Shown piece by piece: positions 32,622-40,663 of a DNA stretch of 64,000 bases (position 1 is its first letter; every line of letters starts with the position of its first letter). Source of the stretch: Actinacidiphila fildesensis (lineage in GTDB: Bacteria > Actinomycetota > Actinomycetes > Streptomycetales > Streptomycetaceae); NCBI RefSeq assembly GCF_042652185.1, contig NZ_JBHSIX010000005.1; one strand, written 5' to 3'. The position numbers were made by a program, and so were the translations under genes. The notes under the pieces were generated by a model that had not been told where the DNA came from, did no database searches, and saw nothing but the letters and a program-made list of their open reading frames with translations.

Positions 32622-35072
32622 ATGGAACAGCGAACAGCGCAGGCCGACCCACAGGACGAACTGGCCGCCCGACTGCGCCTGCTCCAGGAGCTGTCCGGGC
32701 TCGGCGTCCGGGCTCTCGCGAAGGACGCAGGCCTCAGCTCCTCGTCGCTGTCGCGCTACCTCAGCGGACAGACCGTGCCGCCCTGGCCTGCGGTGATCGC
32801 CCTCTGCCGGCTCGTCAAGCGCGACCCCCGCCCGCTGCGGCCCCTGTGGGAACGGTCCTCGAACCCGTTGCCCGCGCCCCCGAAGGCCAGCCGGCTGGTC
32901 CCGCCGAAGCCCCGCAATGATCTGCCGCGCGACGTACCGGACTTCACCGGACGCGAGGCCCAACTCTCGGCCGTGCTCGCCGCGGTGGACAGCCATCAGG
33001 TGGTCGCCGTCGACGGTATGGCGGGCGTCGGCAAGACCTGTCTGGCGGTGCATGCCGCGCACCGGCTCACCGACCGGTACCCGGACGCCCAGCTCTATGT
33101 GGACCTGCACGGATTCACCGAGGGCCGGGAGCCGTTCGATCCCGGCTCGGTCCTGCGGATGCTGCTCGGCGCGCTCGGCGTCCCGTCCGAGAGGGTCCCG
33201 CAGGAGGGCGTGGAACAGCTGGCCGCCTGCTGGCGGTCGGAGCTCGCCGGCCGGCGGGCCGTCATCGTCCTCGACAACGCCGCCGACGCCGACCAGGTCC
33301 GCCCGCTGCTGCCCGGCGCCGGCCCCTCCGTGGCCCTGATCACGAGCCGCAACCGGCTGCTGGGCCTGGACGAGGTGCCCCCGGTGTCGCTGGACGTGCT
33401 GAGTCCGGAGGAGAGCGCGGAGCTGCTGGCCCGCGCCAGCGGTGACCCCAGCGGCCCCGACGGGCGGCTGGCCCGCGATCCGCAGTCCGCCGCCGAGGTG
33501 CTGCGGCTGTGCGGCCATCTGCCGCTGGCCCTGCGGCTGGCCGCGGCCCGGCTGCGGCACCGGCCCGGCTGGACGGTCGGCATCCTCGTGGAGCGGCTGT
33601 CGGAGGGCGCGACCGAGTTCGACACCGCGTTCGCCATGTCCGTACGGCAGTTGGACCGGGCCCAGGCCCGCCTGTTCCGGATGCTGGGCCTGCTGCCCGG
33701 GACCGCCTTCGACGAGTACGTGGCGGCGGCCCTGGCGGACGTGCCGCTGCACAGCGCCAGGGAGATGCTGGAGGACCTGCTCGACGCGCACCTGGTCCAG
33801 CAGCCGGCGACGGGCCGCTACCGGCTGCACGACCTGGTGCACCAGCACGCCCGCCGGGCATGCGAACAGCAGGACTCGCCGGCCGAGCGGGAACGGGCGC
33901 TGGGCCGCTTCCTCGACTACTACGTGCACGCGGCGGCCGCCGCCGACGCCGCGCTGCCGGTCCTGTCGCCCGGCCGCCCGGCCTCCGCGGGCCGGCCGCC
34001 GGCCGCCCTGCCGCAGTTCGCGGACAAGCACGCGGCCCTCGCCTGGCTCACCTCGGAGTACGAAACGCTGATCGCCGTCTTCGAGACAGCGGTCGCCATC
34101 GGAGCCGATGTGCATGTGAGCGAGCTGCCGCGCTTCCTGCGGGCGTACTTCGCGCGGCGCTGCGGCACGACGCACCTCAACTTCCTCTTCGAGCGGTCGC
34201 TGGCCGCCGCGCAGCGCCTGGGCGATCCGCTGCAACTGGCCGAGGCGCACAGCGACCTGGGCTTCGCGCGCTACAACGCGGGCCGGATGGCGGAGGCGGG
34301 CGCCGCGTACGAGGCGGCCGAACTGGGGCTGTCCCGGACCGGGGACGTACGGTCGGAGGCCGAACTGGCCATGCGCCGCGGTTATCTGAGGTCGGACGAG
34401 GGCCATGTCGACGAGCCGCTCGAACTCTTCAGGCTGGCGGGGAAGTTGTACGAGGAGGCGGGTTGCCCGACGGGGGCGGCCCACGCGGCCGCGTCGGAGG
34501 CCTGGGCGATGCTGCAGCTGGGACACCGCGACCAGGCGGCGCAGCGGGCCCGCGAAGTGCTCGACATTCCCCACGCGGACCCGTCCTGGCCGCCCACGCT
34601 GACGGCTCGGATCACCCTCGGCGTGGCCATCGCCGGCGAGGCACCCGACGAGGCGGCGGAGCACCTGCACCAGGCACTGGCCCTGGCCCGTGAGGACGGG
34701 CACATGAACAACGAGGCGTGGTGCCTCAACTGCCTGGGCGTCGCGCTGCGGCAGATGGGCCGCTACGAGGAGGCGCTGGCCAGCCACCGGGAGGCGTTCG
34801 CGCTGCTGGACGAGTTGTTCGAGGAACACTGGAAGATCCATTTCCTCAACGGCTACGGCGAGACCTGCCGGCTCGCAGGCCTCCCCGACGAGGCCCTGCG
34901 GCTGCACCGGCAGGCACTGGAGCTGGCCCCGAAACTGGGATACCGGTCCGAGGAGGCGCTGGCTCACGAGGGCATCGCGATCGTGCTGGACGCAACGGAT
35001 CCGGCGGCGGCCGCCGAGCACCGCGCGGCGGGTGAGGCCGTCCTGCGGGAACTCAATCCCGGGGCTTACTGA
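32622..35072 (+). CDS. XRE-type HTH / NB-ARC / TPR regulator
   Basis: A roughly 816-residue STAND regulator. An N-terminal XRE-like helix-turn-helix (RALAKDAGLSSSSLSRYLSG, residues 30-50) is followed by a proline-rich linker and an NB-ARC ATPase with P-loop GMAGVGKT near residue 137, VIVLDNAADADQV as Walker B, and LITSRNRLLG. A winged-helix region has YRLHDLVHQHAR, and then about eight TPR units. This matches AfsR-like proteins except that the SARP/BTAD DNA-binding part is replaced by an XRE domain. ATG at 32622 is chosen; GTG six bases earlier is possible. No phosphorylation cue can be assigned. It is divergent from the AhpD-like gene. Confidence 0.87.
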   Translation: MEQRTAQADPQDELAARLRLLQELSGLGVRALAKDAGLSSSSLSRYLSGQTVPPWPAVIALCRLVKRDPRPLRPLWERSSNPLPAPPKASRLVPPKPRNDLPRDVPDFTGREAQLSAVLAAVDSHQVVAVDGMAGVGKTCLAVHAAHRLTDRYPDAQLYVDLHGFTEGREPFDPGSVLRMLLGALGVPSERVPQEGVEQLAACWRSELAGRRAVIVLDNAADADQVRPLLPGAGPSVALITSRNRLLGLDEVPPVSLDVLSPEESAELLARASGDPSGPDGRLARDPQSAAEVLRLCGHLPLALRLAAARLRHRPGWTVGILVERLSEGATEFDTAFAMSVRQLDRAQARLFRMLGLLPGTAFDEYVAAALADVPLHSAREMLEDLLDAHLVQQPATGRYRLHDLVHQHARRACEQQDSPAERERALGRFLDYYVHAAAAADAALPVLSPGRPASAGRPPAALPQFADKHAALAWLTSEYETLIAVFETAVAIGADVHVSELPRFLRAYFARRCGTTHLNFLFERSLAAAQRLGDPLQLAEAHSDLGFARYNAGRMAEAGAAYEAAELGLSRTGDVRSEAELAMRRGYLRSDEGHVDEPLELFRLAGKLYEEAGCPTGAAHAAASEAWAMLQLGHRDQAAQRAREVLDIPHADPSWPPTLTARITLGVAIAGEAPDEAAEHLHQALALAREDGHMNNEAWCLNCLGVALRQMGRYEEALASHREAFALLDELFEEHWKIHFLNGYGETCRLAGLPDEALRLHRQALELAPKLGYRSEEALAHEGIAIVLDATDPAAAAEHRAAGEAVLRELNPGAY

Positions 35073-35099
35073 TCGTTCCCCCTACTGCGCCCGTGACGC

Positions 35100-35290
35100 T
35101 CACAGAGGTGGTCCGTCTCCCTCTTGTTCCTGGTGGGAGCAGCGGCGGTCCCGGTGCGGGACGACGGGACGCAGCGGAAAGCCGTGCTCGGCGGTGAGTG
35201 ATTCACCGTTGCGGTGGGTCACGAGGATCGTGCGGTCGGAGGTGAAGTCGGCGAGCCGGAGATTGGCACTGTACTCGCAGGATGCCTTGC
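35100..35290 (-). pseudogene. 3' remnant of a sulfite-oxidase-type molybdoenzyme
   Basis: About 45 codons on the minus strand read EYSANLRLADFTSDRTILVT and HRNGESLTAEHGFPLRPVVPH, the segment of YedY/sulfite-oxidase-like molybdopterin enzymes that normally continues as HLYAWKSAKW. Here it runs into unrelated sequence and stops. No start, no molybdopterin-binding cysteine and no upstream part are present, so it is a dead fragment. Confidence 0.65.
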
Positions 35291-35323
35291 AGATGGCAGA
35301 CAGGTCGGCAGTCGGGCGGCCGA

Positions 35324-35690
35324 TCAGTAGACGTCGCGGACGTACCGCTTGTCGGACGCCAACTGCCGGACGTACGCGGCGGCCGACTGCCCGTCCATGC
35401 CGCCGTGTGCCGCGACGATCTGCCGCAGCGTCCGGCCGACGTCCTTGGCCATGCGACCCGCGTCGCCGCAGACGGAGAAGTGGGCGCCGTCCTGGAGCCC
35501 TTCGTGCAGAGCCGCCCGAAGTTCGTCGGGTGCTTCCTGTCCCCGGAGACCTTCGCGACGGTTCGCCTGCCGGTGGAGGCGTCCCGCCCGATGTCGAGCA
35601 CGACGCCGCAGCCGACCCTGACACCGGTACCGCTGCACCAGGCCGGGTCCCGGTCCCAGGAGTGCGGTCTCCCGCTACGGAGCCTTGTGG
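35324..35690 (-). pseudogene. Internally deleted nitrate reductase/flavoprotein fusion gene
   Basis: Two pieces of one very large gene are joined here. In one frame, GCGVVLDIGRDASTGR and DRKHPTNFGRLCTKG are the N-terminal iron-sulfur/molybdopterin region of assimilatory nitrate reductase. In the next frame, DGAHFSVCGDAGRMAKDVGR and AAAYVRQLASDKRYVRDVY are the extreme C terminus of the CysJ-like flavoprotein. In actinobacteria both lie in one bifunctional protein of over 1,300 residues, so roughly 1,200 codons were lost and the frame broken. The first FeS cysteines are also altered. It cannot be functional. Confidence 0.75.
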
Positions 35691-35830
35691 GAACCGTGCA
35701 GCTCCCACTCCCACAGCGCCTCGCACAGCAGGTCCAGTCCCTGGCGCAGGTGACGCCGGTAGGTTCCGTACGGCAGGCCGAGGCGGCGGCCTCCTGGGTG
35801 GGCGCGCCGGAGAAGTAGCTCGCCGTCAGG
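35676..35830 (-). pseudogene. Frameshifted 3' end of the STAND ATPase gene
   Basis: Beyond the TGA that ends the ATPase frame, minus-strand sequence continues in two other frames with family-like C-terminal residues: ASYFSGAPTQEAAA, then GLPYGTYRRHLRQGLDLL and WEWELHG, ending at TAG 35676. The GLPYGTYRRHL segment resembles the short HTH-like tail of such ATPases. Two frameshifts therefore seem to have removed the natural C terminus. Confidence 0.55.
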
Positions 35831-37655
35831 GCTCGCGGGCCCGCACTCCGCGCGGATCGCGGGCGAGGTCGTCGGTGGCCTGGCGCAGCAGGGCGCGCAG
35901 TTCCTCGACGGGGTCGGCGAAGTCGGCCGCCAGACGGGCGCGCATCAGGGCACAGGCCGCGAAGGCGCCAGGGTCGCGCCAGTGCGACAGGGCTTCGCGT
36001 ACGGCCTGGTCGAACGCGCTCCGCGAGCCGTGCGGTGGTCCGGACTCGGCAGGCACGCCGGGGGCCGATATGAAGCGGCCGATCCAGGCCTCGACGGACA
36101 CCTGTCGCCAGTCGACGCCGAACAGCCCGTAGGTGTGCTCACCGACCAGCGGTCGCGCACCGGTGTCGGCGAGGCTGCCCCTGACGCGCTCGGCCCAGGT
36201 GTCGGCGTCGCGCCAGACGGCGAAGCCGTAGGCGCGGCCGCGGGCGCGGGCGGCCTCCGCCTGGGCGCGGGAACTGCTCAGGTCGATGACGCGCGAGGGG
36301 ATCTGGTACCGCTCGGGGTAGATCGAGAAGCGGCTCACGCCGATGTGATCGCCGGGGCTCACCGGCGCCGTGGCGTCGGTGTACGCCCAGGCGGCCGCGA
36401 CCACGGGATCGGTGGCCAGGTCCTGGGGGTCGGGAGGGGCCGGCAGGGCGAGTCGGGCCGTGAACGCCACGATCCGGCCCGTGTTCACCAGACGGTAGAC
36501 GCTGAACGCCTGCGGCTGACGCCGCGCCCAGTAGCGGACCAGCTCCGCGGATTCCGGGCCCTCGGTCTCCTCGGCCATGCGCAGTACGGTGTCGAGGTCG
36601 TCCGCGTGCAGCGGACGGTCGTGCACCTCGTCCTCGCGGGACCACGTGCGCAGCCGCGCCAGGAGCTCCACCTCACGGAAGAGGTAGAAGAGTTCGTCGG
36701 TGACCGTCCAGACCCGCTCCTCGGGTGCCTCGCGCAGCAGGCGCATGTACTCCTCCGCCAGCCGCAGGCGCATCGTCAGGAAGGCGTTGGGTGCCCGCCA
36801 GCGCAGGTCGGCGGCGAGGGTCTCACGTGCGGCGTCGTGCGGGTGAACCCCCCGGTGCGTGGACTCCATGAAGGGCAGCTCCCGCAGCCAGCCGAACAGC
36901 AGATGGTTGTCCTCCTCGGGCAGCACCGCGGCCAGCAGCTCCTCGGAGGTCGAATGCGCCTGTGCCACCACCTCCAGGGCACGGCGGTGAGCCGCCGTCG
37001 GCACCTCTCCGATCAGCCCCGCCAACAGGGTGCGCAGGACGTCGCCCGAGGGCGACCACGTCTCCTCCCTGCTCCAGCCCGTCGAGTCCGCCGCCGCCGC
37101 GAGGGACAGGGCCAGCGGGTTGCCTCCGGCGAAGCGCAGCACCAGGTCCCGCAGTTCGGGCCGGATCCGCGCCGCGACCAGCACGCTCCGGGCCTGCTCC
37201 GCGGAGAACGGCTCCAGTTCGGCCACGTGCAGGAGCCCGGCCCAGGCGGGATCGGAGCTCCACTGCGGCTGCGGCGCGAGCCGGCCGCCCAGGACGACCA
37301 GGGCGCCGTCCGCGGCGCGCGGCAGGAAGTGGTGCCACAGCCAGCTCTCCAGCCATTGGCAGTGCTCGAAGGAGTCCACGAACAGGACCGTGCCGGCGAC
37401 GTCCAGGAACGGGGCGGCCGCGCGCTCGAAGTCGGCCGGATCCCGGCCGACGAATCGGCCGTCCAGTTCGACGAGCAGCCGGCCCGCCTTACGGGCATGG
37501 TCCGCCAGCCGGCGCAGCAGCGTCGACTTCCCGATGCCACCCGGCCCGAACACGTAGAACGCGAACGGCGCCTGCGGATCGCAGGCCAAGGCCGCCGCGA
37601 AGCGCGCGAGTTCCTCGTCCCGGCCGATGAAGGCCTGTACTCGCGCGCTCGCCAC
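35826..37655 (-). CDS. STAND/AAA ATPase, truncated at both ends
   Basis: An approximately 609-residue ATP-binding regulator-like protein. It starts with AFIGRDEELARFAAAL, P-loop GPGGIGKSTLLRRL, and Walker B VLFVDSFEHCQWLE, then a long helical region without clear TPRs. The C-terminal residues of the family appear in other frames downstream, so the stop at 35826 is premature. At the 5' end the open frame continues into sequence that is antisense to an MFS gene; family similarity starts only about residue 5 from GTG 37655, and no ribosome site is evident. The first residues and promoter of the original gene have probably been lost by a rearrangement. Expression and function are doubtful. Confidence 0.6.
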   Translation of the reverse strand: MASARVQAFIGRDEELARFAAALACDPQAPFAFYVFGPGGIGKSTLLRRLADHARKAGRLLVELDGRFVGRDPADFERAAAPFLDVAGTVLFVDSFEHCQWLESWLWHHFLPRAADGALVVLGGRLAPQPQWSSDPAWAGLLHVAELEPFSAEQARSVLVAARIRPELRDLVLRFAGGNPLALSLAAAADSTGWSREETWSPSGDVLRTLLAGLIGEVPTAAHRRALEVVAQAHSTSEELLAAVLPEEDNHLLFGWLRELPFMESTHRGVHPHDAARETLAADLRWRAPNAFLTMRLRLAEEYMRLLREAPEERVWTVTDELFYLFREVELLARLRTWSREDEVHDRPLHADDLDTVLRMAEETEGPESAELVRYWARRQPQAFSVYRLVNTGRIVAFTARLALPAPPDPQDLATDPVVAAAWAYTDATAPVSPGDHIGVSRFSIYPERYQIPSRVIDLSSSRAQAEAARARGRAYGFAVWRDADTWAERVRGSLADTGARPLVGEHTYGLFGVDWRQVSVEAWIGRFISAPGVPAESGPPHGSRSAFDQAVREALSHWRDPGAFAACALMRARLAADFADPVEELRALLRQATDDLARDPRGVRAREP

Positions 37656-39042
37656 CTCGATCGTGAACGTGGCGCTCCCCCAGATCCGGGCCGGGGTGGG
37701 CCTGTCGGACGGCGGCACCACGTGGGTGGTCAACGCCTACGGCCTGGCGTTCGGAGCGCTGCTCCTGGCCGGCGGGCGGACGGCCGACCTGCTCGGGCGC
37801 CGCCGGGTACTCATCGCCGGCCTCACGCTGTTCGCGGTGTCGTCGCTGGCCGCAGGAGTGGCCGCCTCCCCCGGCGTCCTGATCACCGCCCGCGCCGTTC
37901 AGGGCCTCGGCGCCGCCGCCATCGCCCCGGCCGCGCTCGCTCTGACGATGGACCTGTACCCGTCCGGCCCCGGGCGTGGCCGGGCCCTGGGGGTGTGGGG
38001 CGCGGTCTCCGGTGCGGGAGGGGCGGGCGGCGTCCTGCTGGGCGGTGTGCTCACCCAGGCCTGGGGCTGGCCCTGGATCTTCTACGCCGTCGCACTCGGG
38101 TCGGTGCTGGTCCTGGTCGCCGTCGCGGCCCTCGTACCACGGGCGGCGCCCGCCCGGACGGCCGGACGGTTCGACCTGCTGGGCACCACCACCGTCACAC
38201 TCGCCCTGACCTGCCTGGTCTGGGGGCTGACCACCGCACGCGGCGCCGGCTGGACGGACGGCCGGGTGCTCGGCGCCCTCCTCGGCGCCGCCGCGTTGCT
38301 CGCGGCCTTCGTCGTGATCGAGCTCCGCCGGCCGAACGCGCTGATGCCGCCGCGACTGTTCACCACCGGCCGCGTCGCGGCGGGCAACCAGCTGATGGCG
38401 CTGCTGGGGTCCGTGTGGATCGCCCTGTTCTTCTTCCTGCCGCTCTACCAGCAACTGGTGCTCGGATCGAGTCCGTTGGCCACTGGTGCGGGCCAGCTCC
38501 CCCTGGCCGGGGCCAACATGCTCGGCGCCGCCATGGCGCCCCGCATATCCCGGCGCGTCGGCGGCACCGCGACCGTGACCGCGGCCCTGCTCACCGAGGC
38601 CGCCGGACTGCTGTGGCTGTCACGGATCAGCGCCGACGGGAGCTACCTCGCCGACGTCCTCGGTCCCAGCATCCTGATCGGCCTCGGTCTGAGCATCGCC
38701 TTCGTCCAGCTCACCGCGTTCGCCGTGGACGGCGTCCCGCAACAGGACGCGGGCCTGGCCGGCGGACTGGTGAACACCACCCGCCAGGTCGGCGGGGCGA
38801 TCGGCCTCGCCGCCCTGACCACCCTGGCCGGCTCCGTCACCGCCCACGCGGCCACCCACCAACCCCATCTGGAAGCGCTCACCGCCGGCTACCGCGCCGT
38901 CTTCACCGTCGCCGCCGCGGTCCTGGCCGCAACAGCGCTCCTCGCGGTGCTCCTCACCCGCTGCATCCGCCCGCGGACCCCCACCGACGCCGCTGTCGCC
39001 GCTACCGCCACCAGCCCGGCTTCCGACCCACAACTCGCCTGA
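37627..39042 (+). CDS. DHA2-type MFS drug exporter, 5'-truncated
   Basis: A 471-residue EmrB/QacA-type transporter with 13-14 hydrophobic segments, WVVNAYGLAFGALLLAGGR and TADLLGRRRVLIAG (motif A). Normal members begin with a basic segment and a full first helix before the D-x-T-IVNVALP motif. Here only ALATSIVNVALP remains of helix 1, directly preceded by ATG codons that belong to the antisense ATPase gene. About 25 residues and the native start seem missing, and the motif Asp is Ala. It could be nonfunctional or expressed from a cryptic start. The next gene, a carotenoid oxygenase, is 150 bp downstream on the same strand. Confidence 0.7.
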   Translation: MKACTRALATSIVNVALPQIRAGVGLSDGGTTWVVNAYGLAFGALLLAGGRTADLLGRRRVLIAGLTLFAVSSLAAGVAASPGVLITARAVQGLGAAAIAPAALALTMDLYPSGPGRGRALGVWGAVSGAGGAGGVLLGGVLTQAWGWPWIFYAVALGSVLVLVAVAALVPRAAPARTAGRFDLLGTTTVTLALTCLVWGLTTARGAGWTDGRVLGALLGAAALLAAFVVIELRRPNALMPPRLFTTGRVAAGNQLMALLGSVWIALFFFLPLYQQLVLGSSPLATGAGQLPLAGANMLGAAMAPRISRRVGGTATVTAALLTEAAGLLWLSRISADGSYLADVLGPSILIGLGLSIAFVQLTAFAVDGVPQQDAGLAGGLVNTTRQVGGAIGLAALTTLAGSVTAHAATHQPHLEALTAGYRAVFTVAAAVLAATALLAVLLTRCIRPRTPTDAAVAATATSPASDPQLA

Positions 39043-39192
39043 ATCCCCTGAATCCGGCCGTACCGATGGATCAGCCGGTCCATGGATCAGCCGTGCCCCG
39101 CGCCGAACAGGCGGCCTGACACCGGACAACACACCCGACCCACCCCGCACCCCGCACCCCACATCCCACATCCACGGAGAGAGATTCCTGCC

Positions 39193-40557
39193 ATGACTGC
39201 TGCGAAGCCCTACCTGACCGGCCACTACACCCCCGTCGCCGACGAGATCACCGCCACCGACCTCACCGTCGAGGGCCACCTGCCCCCCGAGCTGACCGGC
39301 CGGCTGATCCGCAACAGCCACAACCCCAAGCCCGGCGTCACCCCGACCCACTGGTTCAAGGGCAGCGGCATGGTGCACGGGATCCGGCTCCGCGAGGGCC
39401 GCGCCGAGTGGTACCGCAACCGGTGGGTGCACACCCCCGCCCTCGACGGTGCCCCCTACATGACCGACAAGGGGCCCGACCTGACCGCGAGCACCGCCGG
39501 CACCCACGTCATCGAGCACGCCGGCCGTCTGCTGGCGCTCTGCGAGGCCAACCTCCCCTTCGAGCTCACCCGGGACCTGGAGACGGTCGGCGCCCATGAC
39601 TTCAACGGTCGGCTGAACAACGCCATGACCGCGCACCCCAAGGTCGATCCGGTGACCGGAGAGCTCCACTTCTTCGCCTCCTCGCCCTTCCCGCCGTTCC
39701 TGACGTACTACGTCGCCGACGCCAAGGGCGAGATCGTCCACAGCGCCGAGATCCCGGGAGCGACCGCCTCCCTCAAGCACGACTTCGCCATCACCCGCCG
39801 CCACGTGGTCTTCATCGAGGGCAACGTCACCTTCGACCACACCGAGCACTCCGGCATCCCCTACAGCTGGAGCGACCAGCAGCCCTCCCGTATCGGCGTC
39901 ATGCCCCGCGGCGGCGACGGCGCCCGGCAGATCCGCTGGTTCTCCGTCGAACCCGGCAACATGCTGCACGCGGGCAACGCCTACGAGGACGGCCAGGGAC
40001 GCATCGTTCTGGAAGGCCCCACCGTGGACCGCGAGGGGTTCCAGCTCTCCTGGAACTGGTGGGTCGGCGCGCCGGGGCGCGGTACCGAGCCCAGCACCCG
40101 TTCCTACACCCGCCGCTGGGTGATCGACCCGGCGGCCGGCACCGTCGACGAGCAGATCATCGACGACCTCGCGGTGGAGTTCCCGACCCTCAACGAGGAC
40201 TACCTGGGCGCCGAGCACCGCTACCAGTACGCGGTGTCCTTACCGGACCAGGAAGGGTTCGGCGGCTACGGCGTCGTCAAGTACGACCGCACCACCGGCG
40301 CCCGCCGCATCCACCAGGTCGGCGACGCCCGGCTGCCCAGTGAGGCGGTGTTCGTCCCCGCGGCCGGCGCCACCAACGAGGACGACGGCTATCTGCTCAC
40401 CGTCGTCTCCGACCTGAAGCAGGACGCCTCCCAGCTGCTGGTCCTGGACGCCTCCGGCCTCGACCGGATCGCCACCGTCCACCTGCCGCGCCGCGTGACC
40501 GCCGGCATCCACGGCTCCTGGATCCCCGACAGCGCCCTGGACGGAAGCGAAAGCTGA
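39193..40557 (+). CDS. Carotenoid cleavage oxygenase family protein
   Basis: A 454-residue beta-propeller nonheme iron oxygenase. The start region GHLPPELTGRLIRNSHNPKP and HWFKGSGMVHGIRL are typical, and the four iron-binding histidines are seen in TAHPKVD, LKHDFAIT, NMLHAGNAYE and near the C terminus AGIHGSW. These enzymes cleave carotenoids, stilbenes or lignin-derived phenylpropenes. ATG at 39193 follows GGAGAGAG. It lies in a plus-strand series after the truncated MFS gene and before a peptidase-fold protein. No carotenoid biosynthesis genes are in the window, so the substrate is open. Confidence 0.92.
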   Translation: MTAAKPYLTGHYTPVADEITATDLTVEGHLPPELTGRLIRNSHNPKPGVTPTHWFKGSGMVHGIRLREGRAEWYRNRWVHTPALDGAPYMTDKGPDLTASTAGTHVIEHAGRLLALCEANLPFELTRDLETVGAHDFNGRLNNAMTAHPKVDPVTGELHFFASSPFPPFLTYYVADAKGEIVHSAEIPGATASLKHDFAITRRHVVFIEGNVTFDHTEHSGIPYSWSDQQPSRIGVMPRGGDGARQIRWFSVEPGNMLHAGNAYEDGQGRIVLEGPTVDREGFQLSWNWWVGAPGRGTEPSTRSYTRRWVIDPAAGTVDEQIIDDLAVEFPTLNEDYLGAEHRYQYAVSLPDQEGFGGYGVVKYDRTTGARRIHQVGDARLPSEAVFVPAAGATNEDDGYLLTVVSDLKQDASQLLVLDASGLDRIATVHLPRRVTAGIHGSWIPDSALDGSES

Positions 40558-40663
40558 CCCCGCTTCCTCCCGGAAACGCCCTGACCTGAGCACCCCGACC
40601 GGAACATCCCGAACAACCCCTCGAGCCCGAACAGGCCGAGGCTCATGACCAAGGAAAGTCGAC

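Noticed and set aside
32232..35021. 929-codon minus-strand frame opposite the XRE-STAND regulator
   Set aside because: The plus-strand protein has HTH, P-loop and TPR motifs; the minus frame is only a high-GC artefact.
35982..39119. Plus-strand open frame of over 1,000 codons across the ATPase and MFS genes
   Set aside because: It is antisense to the ATPase and out of frame with the MFS; composition is Arg/Pro/Gly-rich with no recognisable domain.
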